DNA of 64,000 nt from assembly GCA_013400115.1 (NCBI GenBank), contig VXBP01005595.1, positions 1 to 64,000 on the forward strand, read 5' to 3'. Each line of letters starts with the position of its first letter. Position 1 is the stretch's first letter. This DNA is from Rhinopomastus cyanomelas. Lineage: Eukaryota; Chordata; Aves; Bucerotiformes; Rhinopomastidae. The position numbers and the translations under genes are program-made. The notes beneath the pieces were generated by a model. The model did no database searches and was not told where the DNA came from. It saw nothing but the letters and a program-made list of their open reading frames with translations. This document shows, piece by piece, positions 12,740 to 23,577 of the stretch.

Positions 12740-13716
12740 TGTGGTGGGTTCAAGACTACAGTTTAAGATAAAGGAAAAGAAAACAACGTTGTTAGTTCTC
12801 AATGAGATCTCAGATAAATTTGCCAGAAAATGGATAGCTTAGGGAAAACTGCAGAAGGGTTTGTTAACTCTATAAGTGTATACAGAAAAGAAAAGGTTAA
12901 GCAAGTTAGTGCACAAACTAGAAACTGTGTCACAAATGCCATCACACACTCTGAGAAAAATACAATGGGAAATCACTATCGTATGGGTCTTTTTTCACAT
13001 CAGAGATCTGGGGGAAAAGGGCATGTAAGTCAAGTAGAGACAAGTACCACCACCCTCTCTATTACTCATGTATCACCCCCATCTGCGGTGCAGCGAGACC
13101 CAAACTGTTTGCACACTGGTGAATTCTTCAATTCTTCAGCGTAGCTTCTCCAGCTCAGTGCTCGTCAGGCAGTCCTGATCCTCATCACCTCAACTGCATC
13201 CCTCTGTGCAGGAGACATGCTTTTAAACAAAGAACCCAGACTCTGTCTTTCATGCCCAAGGTGTAAGGATTCTCGAGTCTTTCTGCTTTCTTCAGCTAAC
13301 CATGGAGGAATTGTCCCCAATGCTTAAGCATCCCCACATCTTTTCTCAGCTGCAGAAATGACAGTCTCTCTTCCTGCTGATCAGTGCTCTCTAAAATGGG
13401 TCAGCACTGGGCCAGGGTCGCCCCTGCCATGCCGAGGTTGATGCCACACGGGGCCATCCTCCTTCATCCTACCATTTACGGGAGCAGAGCGGACCTGGTG
13501 AGCCCCCTGCATCTCGTTTCTGATGGGGAAAATGGGCAGGGAGCCCCTGCCACCACCCTGGTGATGGGCTGAAAAGCCCTCAGCAAAAAGAGGCAGGGCT
13601 TAGTATAACCAGCCCTTTTATCTCCTCACCTTAGTGACACCCCTTAGGGCAGGTCTTGGAACAGTGTCACCTCCCCCCAGGGCAGGTGACTGTGGGGAGG
13701 TGGGTCCAAAGCAACA
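12740..13716 (-). mobile_element. Solo ERV LTR, antisense (LTR type P, copy 1)
   Basis: The minus strand reads TGTTGCTTTGG at the right edge and ends CCCACCACA at the left edge (12740). It has a TATA-like GATAAAAGG at 13617-13623 and a degenerate polyadenylation signal (AACAAA for AATAAA) at 12860-12865. It is clearly homologous over about 700 bp to the + strand copy at 22.06-23.55 kb, for example TTAGAGAG...CTGATCAG and GAATTGAAGAATTCACCAG. The left flank shows no primer-binding site, so it is probably solo. The long TATA-to-poly(A) interval, about 750 bp, is unusual. The exact right boundary is less certain than the left. Confidence 0.72.
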
Positions 13717-13974
13717 TAACTTTTTTTAATTCATGAAAGAATAAATCTGCACATTTGAAAATTCTGGTAATTTTCAAACTGCAACAAAAATACACTACGC
13801 AAAAAATAGAGCGAAGGAATAAGAGAAGATGCTATGTGGAGCTCTATGTTTATAATTTATTTATTGATGGAAACCATTGCATGTTCAATATTAGATACTT
13901 AAGTGATTTTCTTGTGAAAAGACACAAGGTCTATTACGATTTAAGAAGACATTGCTGAATGAGAATGGTCAGAC

Positions 13975-14066
13975 ATAGGATCATAGGATCATAGGATGTT
14001 AGGGGTTGGAAGGGACCCAAGAGATCATCGAGTCCAATCCCCCTGCCGGAGCAGGACAAAACCATC
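13975..14066 (-). mobile_element. CR1 3' end, stopping at a single N
   Basis: On the minus strand this is the CR1 3' UTR and tail (the + strand reads GGGTTGGAAGGGACC and ATCATCGAGTCCAATCCCC). It closely resembles the 3' end of the copy at 19937-20752. It breaks at N 14067, after which the sequence is no longer the expected continuation. Confidence 0.88.
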
Positions 14067-14067
14067 N

Positions 14068-14275
14068 TCATGATTCCTCCTTCAGAAATCCATGTTGTTG
14101 CCAATGTGATAACTGTCCATGATGAGAAGAATAGATTGGTGGGTGAGGGGAGAGCAGTGCATGTTGTGTACCTTGAGGTTAGTAACATTTTTGACAATGT
14201 CTCCACTCATTTGGCCCAAAATTGAACACAGTACTCAAAGTGTGGCTTCACAAAGAAGGCTGTCTTAGTGCCTTA
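14068..14275. mobile_element. Mosaic of two LINE-like fragments in opposite orientation
   Basis: Immediately after the N, about 14125-14215 on the + strand encodes a diverged LINE RT stretch (VGEGRAVHVVYLEVSNIFDN, compare GRAVDVIYLDLSKAFD in other copies). From about 14208 to 14275 the + strand reads GGCCCAAAATTGAACACAGTACTC, the reverse complement of a CR1 segment further downstream. So fragments on -, + and - strands sit within 300 bp. Confidence 0.6.
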
Positions 14276-14489
14276 CCAGAAAATTTTGTTCTTGTGGGAC
14301 TGGACTATGAAAAGCAGTTTCCCAGATAAATTAGGTGCTTAGGTCTGTTAAACAGGAACAGCCTCGCAGAGCTTATAATATGAATGACACCTTAGCATCT
14401 CAGTGCCTCACAAGACAGGCACACACTGATAATCTGGGCCTATATTCTGTGGTGGATTATGACCTATAAAGTTTTAGATGTCATAATTT

Positions 14490-14587
14490 CCAGAAGTGTC
14501 TGAATTAGACGTCCCTGCTTGTCGTAGGAGGGTTGGACTAAATGATCTTTGGTGGTCCCTTCCAATCCAATTCATTCTGTGATTATG
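14490..14587 (+). mobile_element. CR1 3' UTR end only
   Basis: About 100 bp with GGTTGGACTAAATGATCTTTGG and a tail near ATTCTGTGATTATGA, a severely 5'-truncated CR1. Confidence 0.85.
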
Positions 14588-15424
14588 AGTTTGCGAAAAT
14601 GAGGTTTATTACTTGGTTTTTCTAATATAAAGCAGTATTAGCTATTTATAAAGGTCTGTGCCAGCAATTTTAATCAGGCAGTTGGCCTTTGGAGTGACTG
14701 TGGGTATTAGGCTTTACAGCACATTAAGTGGCAATTCAAATGGATATTTTCTATTTTATTTTTTTTAATCTTTTGTGTCTCAGCATGCCACCCCTTTAAT
14801 ATTACAATGCTTGACGTTTAAAATTCCTTGTACAATTCTTTGCCAGTGTTTCGCAGTCAGCAAATGAGCAGCACAACACATGTTATATAGGGAGTAGCTC
14901 AAAAACACAATCAAAGCTCCTCAGCATCCTTCTTCTTTAGATGTATTCTGGCTTACTCTGCTGGGTGTGAACAAAATGACACATCACAAACCTCAGAGAC
15001 TCTTTTGCAGCTTCTGCTTAGACTAGAGAATTCCATCTGTTCTATTACGGATCATTAGCAACAATGAAAACATCTCAAACAGTTTCTGTAAAGCCCAAAA
15101 GCCAAACTTATTGTATTATTATAAATAGTTTTTCTCATTCATCAAGAACAGCTTTAATCAGCAACTGGCTAAGAAAACTCCTTAGGACCCAGAGGCATAG
15201 TTGCTCATTAAATTATATAAGGAGGATTTTGCACTTTCAGCTGATGGTGAAGGGTATATGCTGCTATAACAGTGGATTTTCCTTGGCATCAAGAGTATAA
15301 ATTGTTACATATTGCATGTTCAATATTTTATCCGATGAGCAGAAAAGTCAAAAGTAGAAGGAGACTGTATAAATTACATCTGAAGGACTATCAAATGTAC
15401 TTGCAGAGCATTCAGAATCATACA
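14588..15424. other. AT-rich intergenic DNA, no gene seen
   Basis: Nothing recognisable. The frame 15064-15300 shows no domain. Confidence 0.5.
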
Positions 15425-17557
15425 TAGTAACAATTTAACTAACGTAGCACAACCCTGGACTTCAGGAGGGCCAGCCTTGGCCTTTTCAAGCAATTGCTAG
15501 GGGAAATCCCATGGGACAGGGTACTGCCAGGTAAAGGGGCTCAAGATGGCTGGTTAACATTCAAAGACCACTTTCTTGAAGCACAAGAAAAGAGCATTTC
15601 AACATGAAAGAAATCAAGGAACGGAGCTGGAAGACCTGCGTGGTTAAACAGGGAGCTGCTAGGCAAACTGCAGAAGAAGAAGAAGAAAGCTTATAGGTGA
15701 TGGAAGGAGGGGTTGGCCACTTGGGATAATTATAAGGCTCTGGTGAGAGAATGTAGGGATGCAACTAGAAAAGCCAAGGCCTCCTTGGAATTAAACCTTG
15801 CAAGAGAGGTCAAGGGCAACAAAAAGGGCTTCTTCAAGTACATTGCAGGTAAAACTAAAACTAGAGGCAATGTAGGCCCCCTGCTGAATCAGGTGGGTAC
15901 CCTGGAGACAGAGGATACAGAGCAAGCAGAGATGCAGAAGACCTTCTTTGCCTCTGTCTGTACTTCTGGGGGCTGTCTTGATATCAGGCCCCAGACTGCT
16001 GAGACTCCAGAGGAAGTGGAGGCAAGAGAGGAGCCTGCCTTGGTTGATGAGGTTGATGATGGGTTAGGTACAAGTTGAGCAAACAAGATGTACATAAATC
16101 CATGGGCCCTGGTGGGATGCACCTGAGTGTACTAAGGGAGATGGTAGAAGTCATTGCTAAGCCACTCTCCAGCATCTTTGCTAAGTCTTGGGGATCAGGA
16201 GACTCAGTGCCTAGGGACTGGAGGACAGCCAATGTCACTCCAATCTTCAAAAAGGGAAAGAAGGAGGACCCAGGTAACTATAGACCGGTCAGCCTCACCT
16301 CCATCCCAGGAAAGGTGATGGAACAATTTGTTCTAGAGGCTGTCTCCAGGCACATCAAGCATGGTTTCACCAAAGGGAAGTCATGCTTGAAAAACCTGAT
16401 AGCCATTTATGCTGGTATAACCAGGTGGATAGATGTCGGCAGAGTGGCAGTAAAGCATTTGACAGAGTCTCCCACAACATCTTCGCAGCCAGACTGTGGC
16501 AATGTGGACTGGATGATCAGGTAGCGAGGTGGATTGTGAACTGGCTGCAGGATAGAATCCAGAGAGTGGTGGTCAATGGGACAGAGTCTAGTTGGAAGCC
16601 TGTATCTAGTGGGGTCCTGCAAGCGTCAGTGCTGGGACCAGTCCTATTCAATCTATTGATTAATGACGTAAATGAAGGATTAGGGCGCATTGTCATCAAG
16701 TTTCCTGATGACACAAAGCTGGGTGATGTTGCCAACACCCCAGCAGACTGTGCTGCCATTCAGCAAGACCTGGGCAGGCCGGGCAGAGAGAAATTTAACG
16801 AAATTTAACAAGAGCAAGTGTAGAGTCTTGCATCTGGGCAAGAACAACCCCAGGTACCAGTATAGGCTGGACATTGACCTGTTGAAGAGCAGTGTAGAAG
16901 AAGGGGACCTGGCGGTCCTGGTGGACAGCAGGCTGATTATGAGCCAGCAATGTGCTCTTGTGGTCATGAGGGCCAACAACATCCTGGGGTGGTTATCAGA
17001 TCGAGAAAGCTCCTCTTCTCCCCCTCTACTTTGTACTGGTGAGACCACATCTGGAGTATTGTGTCCAGTTGTGGGCTCCTCAGTTCAAGAGGGATGTGGA
17101 GGGAGTCAAGTGTAGAGCAATGAGGATGATGAAGGAAGTTTAACACTTCCCTGATGAGGAGAGGTTGAGGGAGCTGAGTCTCTTTAGGTTAAAGGAGACT
17201 GAGAGGTGAGCTCATTAATGTTTATAAATATTTGAAGGATGGGTGTCAGGAGGAGGGAGCCAGGCTCTTCTCAATGTCATCTAGTGATAGGACAAGGGGC
17301 AATGGTTGTAAGCTGGAACATGGGAGGTTCCATATAAATATCCGAAGGATCTTCTTCACAGTGAGGGTGATGGAGGTACTGGAACGGGCTGCCCAGGGGA
17401 GTTGTGAAGTCTCATTCACTGGAGAGGTTTTAAACCTGCCTGGATATTTTCCTGTGCAACTTGGTGTAGGTGATCCTGCTGTGTCAGGGGGATTGGACTA
17501 GATGATCTTTCAAGATCCCTTCTAATCTCTAATGTTCGTGTTTCTGTGATTCTGTGA
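15425..17557 (+). mobile_element. Longest gap-free CR1 copy: linker, RT, C-terminus and 3' tail
   Basis: It starts in the linker between endonuclease and RT (KAKASLELNLAREVKGNKKGFF, 15760s-15830s). It continues through the RT entry block (WRTANVTPIFKKGKKEDPGN, 16215-16280), the GPVLFNLLINDVNEG block and the catalytic box, then the post-RT region and the tail ending TTCTGTGATTCTGTGA. RT motifs are damaged: QGSVLGP reads QASVLGP and FADD reads FPDD. A 27-nt in-frame deletion near 16359 removes the DRRVIRDSQ segment kept in the copies at 2.3 and 44.5 kb. Several frameshifts follow. ORF1 and most of the endonuclease are absent. Confidence 0.95.
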
Positions 17558-17595
17558 AAAGGGAAAAATAGGGAGATGGTGTAATTGAAGAACTT

Positions 17596-18354
17596 TGTGT
17601 ACAAAAGGCAATTGGATATACTTCTGGTCTCCACGCGGTAGGGGGCGCTCGCCATAGGGTCTCAGCAATGGGTGCTTGCACCTTGCTGCTCTTATGTCCG
17701 TGCCACGACAGAACAAAAGGGAGGGGAAAATGGTAAGGGCTAGTTACAAACCCTTCCCCAGTGTGTACCCGGCGCTCTGTGACTGGGACCATGTCAGCAC
17801 TCCGCTCCGCCGGTTTTTAACTGGTAACCACGCACCCAAACAACTGCAGTCCTCCTCCCACTCGTGAAAACAGGATCGCACTTAAAACTGTTTTAAGGCA
17901 AAAACGGAAGTGTGAAATCCTCCCCGATCTACCACCAACATTTGATAAAAGCTTAACTAGTACCACAGAGAGGTACTAGTACTAGGTAAAGGGTATCTCG
18001 AAGGGGAAGGTAGCTGGACTAAGGACAATAGTTGCAAGACTGTGTGTTCTCTCTCCTCCATGGCTGGCAGCGGACTGCTTGTAGCCACCCGCCAGTTTCC
18101 AGACTGTCCCTCCGGTACTAGAGTCCCTGCCTTGGTACTCTATCCCACATTTGCTGTTCCTATTGTGCGGCACAGAGCAGAGTGGTTTGGGAAATACATG
18201 AGGGATTTGGGGTACTAAAACCTAACCCAGCACGTTCAATCTGTGCCCCTAGGAGATGGGGGGGATGTCACTGTTCCTTCCCTTCCATGACCATCCGGGG
18301 AATTCTCTTCTATGTCCTTGTCTTTTTTGTGATATTAAATCATGGTATCACACA
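17596..18354 (+). mobile_element. Unclassified LTR-like element
   Basis: Directly downstream of the CR1 tail lies about 760 bp of GC-richer sequence unlike its surroundings. As an LTR on the + strand it could run from TGTGTAC at 17596 to CACACA at 18354, with TATA-like GATAAAAGC at 17944-17952 and ATTAAA at 18334. It contains a perfect 9-bp hairpin (ACTAGTACC 17956-17964 with GGTACTAGT 17972-17980) and an AGGGGGCGCT core. I know no matching family, and the ends and class are inference. No target-site duplication is evident. Confidence 0.35.
17631..17652 (+). promoter_or_regulatory. Possible CTCF-like site
   Basis: The sequence GCGGTAGGGGGCGCTC contains the exact AGGGGGCGCT core of the vertebrate CTCF motif. 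The upstream half (CCACC in the consensus) is only partly matched. This is motif reading by eye. Confidence 0.25.
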
Positions 18355-19484
18355 TTTTATCATTAGTAATGTACAACTTGCTGCATGCTTAATGTTATGT
18401 TTTGACCTAATGGAGGAAGGCGGTAGGACTAAATCTCTAGAAAAAATAATCATGGTAAATTTGCACTTAGTACTGCATAAAAGTAAGCTTAACAGCAACT
18501 GCAGGCTACTAACTCTGATCAAGTCAATCCACACGCCTGCACAGTTCTCAGAGAAGTTGCTTACATTCCAAATCCCTAGACTTTATTATTAACAAAAGCA
18601 AAGCTATATTGTCTTGTTTATGACATCTGTTGCGTATTCATAACTTCCCTGAGGATAATAGGATCTGACATAGCACCTCAGCAAACAGGAGCAATGTAAG
18701 TTAATGTATAGTAGTCTTAAATCAATTTTAGTGTTTTTAGGTATAGCCTATCCCAGCTGATACTTAATCAGTCAACTTGTCTTTAATGCTCCTTATGTGT
18801 TCTCTACAGAATGTCTTTTTTTCCTCTCATGTGGAGATAATTCTCTGGAGGTATGTAACATTTAAAACTGTGCAGCAAAGGGCAATATCAGGAATCTAAT
18901 TTCTGTCTAATCTGATCCTTAGTTGTGCTTAGGTTCTAAAGTTTAAGCAGACAAAAATGTGAAGTGTCATGCTGAATTTAGGTAGAATACACATACATTT
19001 GGTTTCTTTTTGTCACTAAAGCCATAGTGAGTTCATCTGTCGCATGGCACTAGCTGAATTGGTAAATTGATAATTAGTGGACTAGAAATACTGAAGAAAG
19101 AACATTTTGATTGTGCAGTCTTCTCTGGCAGAAAAGAATGTCTGTATAAGAGTTTTATTCCACTATCACTTTTTTTAAATGTTTCTTGAAGTTATTAAGA
19201 TATTAATGTTCTTGTCAGCAAGATTTTTTTGGTAAGTAAAATTTAAAAATTTTTAACATCTCTGACAAATGCAAGTAGCATTCATGAAAATCTGTAATCA
19301 GTTTTGTTCTTGAGCTGCAAGTGGTTTTGGGTGGTCTTTTTCTGGTACATACTCTCTGTTTAGTAGCAGATATAGATATTACAAAAAAAGGTTTTCTGAT
19401 TTTTTTTTTTTTAAAGGATCCATGATTTCATGCAATGCCTCTGAACAACATGTACTGCCTCTTTGAAGAGTTAAAGTGACCAGG
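18355..19484. other. AT-rich intergenic DNA, no gene seen
   Basis: Nothing recognisable. Confidence 0.5.
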
Positions 19485-19716
19485 ATAACAAATGTCACTT
19501 CAATCTTCAAAAAGGTTAAGAAGGAGGACCCAGGTAATATTGACCAGTCAGCCTCACCTCCATCCCTGAGAAGGTGATGGAACAATTTATCCTAGATGCT
19601 GTCTCCAGACACATCAAGGGTCGTTAGGGACAGTCAGCATGTTGTGTCAGGGGGATTAGACTAGATGATCTTTCAAGGTCCCTTTCAATCCCTAGTGATC
19701 TGTGATTCTGTGATTC
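19485..19716 (+). mobile_element. CR1 copy with a large internal deletion
   Basis: 19485-19640 is the RT entry region (ANVTSIFKKVKKEDPGN and onward to DSQH). At about 19641 it jumps to the 3' UTR (TTGTGTCAGGGGGATTAGAC) and a normal tail. In the comparable copy at 53.5-55.0 kb these two points are about 1.15 kb apart. The joint shares only about 2 bp (TG). Confidence 0.92.
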
Positions 19717-19936
19717 ATACTTCAGACTGGACTTCTATGGATAATGCTCAGTGGCTCCATGGTTTTCTTCAATGTGTCATTTGACAGAAAGTTTTCCTTT
19801 TTAATCACAATGACATGGTTATAAGTGAATTACAGTAGAATGGACAAGGGTTACCAAGAAAAGCGTTCCCTTTATAAACTTGCCCAAGCCAATCACTGGA
19901 AAAACTCCTGTCAGGGAGGTTAGGCAGCCATATGTC

Positions 19937-20752
19937 ATAGGATCATAGGACCATAGGATGTTAGGGGTTGGAAGGGACCCAAGAGATCATCGAGTCCAGT
20001 CCCCCTGCCGGAGCAGGACAAAACTATCTAACACAGATCACAGAGGAATGCATCCAGGCGGGCCTTGAAAGTCCCCAGAGAAGGAGACTCCACGACCTCC
20101 CTGGGGAGCCTGTTCCAGTGCTCCGTGACCCTCACAGGAAAGAAGTTCCCCCTTGTGTTGAGGCGGAACCTCCTTTGCTGCAACTTACACCCATTGCTCC
20201 TTGTCCTATCACAGGGAGCAAGTGAAAAGAGCCTGTCCCCCCCTCCAGGCCAGCCTTCAGATACTTACAAACATTTATCAAATCCCCTCTAAGTCTTCTC
20301 TTCTCCAGACTAAAAAGCCCCAAGTCCCTCAGCCTCTCCTCATAAGCCATGCCCTCCTGTCCCCTAATCATCCTCGTAGCCCTCCGCTGGACCCTTATCC
20401 AGTAGATCTCCTCTCCGCTGGATCCCTCTTAAACTGGGGGGCCCAAAACTGAGCACAGTACTCAAGATGAGGCCTCACCAAGGCAGAGTAGAGGGGGAGA
20501 AGAACTTCCCTCGATCTGCTGGACACANCAACTCACTGTCTGCTCTTCCATCCCACACTTCCTCAGCTTGCTCACTAAAATTTCATGGGAGACGGTGTCA
20601 AAGGCCTTGCTAAGGTCAAGGTAGACTACATCCACTGGTTTCCCCGAATCTAACCATTCAGTTATTGCATTATAGAATGCTATCAGGTTAGTCAAGCAGG
20701 ACTTCCCCTTCATAAATCCATGCTGACTACTCCTGATAACCTTCTTCTCTTA
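19937..20752 (-). mobile_element. CR1 copy with collapsed interior (N at 20528)
   Basis: Minus strand: RT segment MKGKSCLTNLIAF...VDVVYLDLSKAFDTVSHEIL (20713-20530), then N 20528, then the post-RT region, C-terminus, 3' UTR and tail at 19937. Roughly 500 nt expected between SKLRKCGM and EGSSSPPLL, including the catalytic RT box, are missing at the N. Confidence 0.93.
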
Positions 20753-21524
20753 CAAGCGCCTTGTTCTTGTTGCCTTTGTTCGTCTCCAGTTTTGTTTAAT
20801 TATTTTTTTCCTATTTTTTGCCTGGTTGCTAATCTCACTCACTACTGACAGTAACTAAGCATGAAAAAGCCCTTTCCAGCAATATTTGGCTGTAGGAAAG
20901 CTCTGAGACCTTGTAAAGCAAGTACCTGGAGCAGAGAAGATCAGAAAGAAAAACACATGATATTGTTTCCACAGAAACCAGAACTCTACCCCTCACACAG
21001 AATAAGTATTTCAGATATTAACATATTGCACAATTTATCTGGTAGAAGATTTCCATTTAGTCTCATATTCACTGCAGGTAGTAATTGCAATCATCATGGA
21101 AGTGATAAGAAAGACATTATAACTATCAAGTTTGACTTCAGTTGCTGTCTCTAAAGGGATAGACTTCAAAAAGCTCTGCTCATTAGCAGTATGGAAATAG
21201 AAGAAAGGGTTCATTTTTCAACATATCCAAAAACCCAATTAAAATAAAATAACAGCTAAGATTTGGTAATTACAGGGAGTTTTTAATCCTATCCTCAGAA
21301 AAAAGTCCTTTTAAATTCTCACAATAACAATGAATACAATTTTGATGCCTGCTTTGCCTTTTTCAATAGCAGCTAATTCTTTCTTCTTTAAAAAAGTGGT
21401 GAAAAAGAAATGTGCACCATCATAAGTACACAGAGATACCTTCTTTCACACACTTATTAACTTTTAATTCATTATTCCATCAAAGATAAACTACTAATGA
21501 ATTTCAAAATAAAGTGAACACTGG
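20753..21524. other. AT-rich intergenic DNA, no gene seen
   Basis: No recognisable domain. The open frame 20861-21154 appears random. Confidence 0.5.
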
Positions 21525-21640
21525 TGCCATGGCTTAATCCCAGCTGGAAACTAAGCATTACAAAGCTACTTGCCCCACCTCAGCAGCATAGGGGAGAGAA
21601 TCAAAAGAGTAAAACTGAGAAAAATCAGTTTTAAAACATG
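21525..21640 (-). mobile_element. ERV LTR terminal fragment, antisense
   Basis: TGCCATGGCTTAATCCCAGC and, further on, GGGGAGAGAATC and AAAACTGAGAAAA match the terminal part of a widespread avian LTR type. The same TGYCATGG.TTAAT terminus occurs at 31444. The rest of the LTR is missing. Confidence 0.6.
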
Positions 21641-21679
21641 GAACCAATCTTAAAACCTGTCTGATTGTGCTATCTTCCA

Positions 21680-21950
21680 TGCTAGGTCGAAGCGGCAAAT
21701 TCTTGACGAGGAATCGGCCAAGATATGACAAACAACCAACATGGTCTTGATTACTGCTCTACTTTATTAGCTGCTCACAGTCTTATATAGCGACCCTACA
21801 TAACCACGCACCTACAAACAGAAGCTGATAGGACAGGACCTTTGATTCATGCGGCATGAGTCCTATCTTCGTTGGTTACTGAGCTATACGCACGAGTTGC
21901 AAGTTCAGCCTTTTGTGGGTTTTGTTTCCTTCTTCAACATCCTGTTATTG
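21680..21950 (-). mobile_element. ERV LTR fragment, antisense, compact promoter type
   Basis: On the minus strand there is a TATA box (TATATAAG, 21782-21789) and, only about 14 bp further, AATAAA (21763-21768). A CGATTCCTCGTCAAG-type U5 follows. This close TATA/poly(A) spacing is the arrangement of alpha/beta-retroviral LTRs of birds. Both outer boundaries are estimates. No coding remnant flanks it. Confidence 0.6.
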
Positions 21951-22059
21951 TCATTCCAGTGCTATTGCTTCCTTGTGTTGCAGTTTGAAAATTACCAGAA
22001 TTTTAAGATGTGCAGAAGTTGTGCTTCCATGAAGAACAAAAAACTGGACTGGAGAAGCA

Positions 22060-23554
22060 ACCACCATGTCACCACCCCCCCATGGAACAGCCCTTCAGCA
22101 TTGTGGTGAGAGGAGAGGAAGAGGAAGAGGGAGAAGAGAGGTCCTGGAAAACCCTCTCAGCCACATGCAGAGTGTGGGGGGGACAGACCTGGTAACGCAG
22201 GTCTCCATCTTGAATCCCACAGGTGGCCGGGGCTATGCAGCTGTTTGCCACCATTTTAGAGAGACTGATCAGTAGGAAGAGAGACTGTCATTTCTGCCAC
22301 TGAGAAAGACTGGGGGTGCTTAAGTATTGGGGGAGAATTCCTTTGTGCTCAGCTGAATCACAGAATCATCATGGCTGGAAAGGACCTCTAGGGTCATTGA
22401 GTCCAACCTTTTCTCCTAATGTCTAATGGCTAGACCATATACCTAAGAGCCGTATCCACTCGTTCCTCACCCTCTCAGTAAAGAATTTCCTTCTAATATC
22501 CAATCTAAACTTCCCTGATGCAACTTGAGGCCATTTCTCCTCATCCTATCATCACTAATTGGAGAGAAGAGACCAACACCAGCCTTGCTACAACCTCCTT
22601 TAAGGTAGTTGTAGAGGGCAATAAGGTCCCTTCTCAGCCTTCTCCAGACTAAACANCGTTGCTGGGGGTTGCTGTGACCAAAGTGCATGACCCAGCACCT
22701 GGCCTTGTTAAACCTCATATAATTGAGCTCAGCCCATCGCTCCAGCCTATCCAGATCCCGCTGCAGAGCCTCCCTACCTCCAGCAGATCGACACTCATGC
22801 TCAATTTTGTGTCATCCACAAATTTACTGAGGGTGCACTCGATCCCCTCATCCAGATCATTGATAAAGATATTAAACAAGACCGCTCCCAAAACTGAGCC
22901 CTGAGAGACACCGCTTGTGACCGGCCACCAACTGGATATGATGCCATTCACCACCACCCTCTGGGCTCGGCCATCTAGCCAGTTTCTAACCCAGCGAAGA
23001 GTCAGAAGGACTTGAGAATCCTTAAACCTTGGGCATGAAAGACATTTCTTTGTTTGAAATTTATGTCTCCTGCACAGAGGGATGCAGTTTGGGTGCTGAG
23101 AAGTCTGGCCGTCCCAAAAGCGTTGCGCTGAAGAAGCTATGCTGAAGAATTGAAGAATTCACCAGTCCGCAAACAGTTTGGGTCTCACTGTACCGCAGAT
23201 GGGGGTGATGCATGAGTAATAGAGAGAGTGGTGGTACTTGTCTCTTCTTGACTGAAATGCTCTATTCCCCTGGATCTCTAATGTGAAAAAAAGACCCAAG
23301 GACCAATACGATAGTGATCTCCCACTGTATTTTTCTCAGAGTGTGTGATGGCATTTGTGACACAGTTTCTAGTTTGTGTGCACTAACTTGCTTAACCTTT
23401 TCTTCCTTTCTGTATACAGTTATAGAGTTAATAAATCCTTTTCCATTTTCCCTAAGCTATCCGTTGTCTGGCAAATTTATCCAAGATGTCATCGAGACCT
23501 CACTGCTTTGCTTTCTTTTCCTTTATCTTAAATTGTGGTCTTGAACCCACCACA
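22060..23554 (+). mobile_element. ERV 5' LTR (LTR type P, copy 2), split by a CR1
   Basis: 22060-22357 and 23003-23554 together match the antisense LTR at 12740-13716. The CR1 at 22358-23002 interrupts it. An intact AATAAA lies at 23430-23435 and the LTR ends CCCACCACA at 23554. The U3 portion with the TATA box seen in copy 1 is missing or unrecognisable, so the left edge near 22060 is approximate. Unlike copy 1 it is followed by a primer-binding site, which marks it as a 5' LTR of a provirus whose interior is otherwise lost. Confidence 0.78.
22358..23002 (-). mobile_element. CR1 nested inside the LTR, N at 22656
   Basis: The 3' tail begins at 22358 (TCACAGAATCATCATGG) and the RT end lies near 23002. 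The minus strand encodes VVVNGIISSWWPVTSGVSQG, GSVLGAVLFNIFINDLDEG and the catalytic box as FVDDTKLS. At N 22656 it jumps from the HFGHSNPQQ segment to RRLRRDLIALYN, skipping several hundred nucleotides. On both sides the LTR sequence resumes as in the uninterrupted copy. Confidence 0.93.
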
Positions 23555-23558
23555 AAAT

Positions 23559-23577
23559 TGGTGCCGAAAGCCTGGGA
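23559..23577 (+). other. Retroviral primer-binding site, tRNA-Phe type
   Basis: Four bases after the LTR end, TGGTGCCGAAAGCCTGGGA matches the complement of the 3' end of eukaryotic tRNA-Phe (TGGTGCCGAAACCCGGGA). The first 11 bases are identical, with one substitution and one inserted T afterwards. Position and sequence together support a reverse-transcription primer site. Confidence 0.75.
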
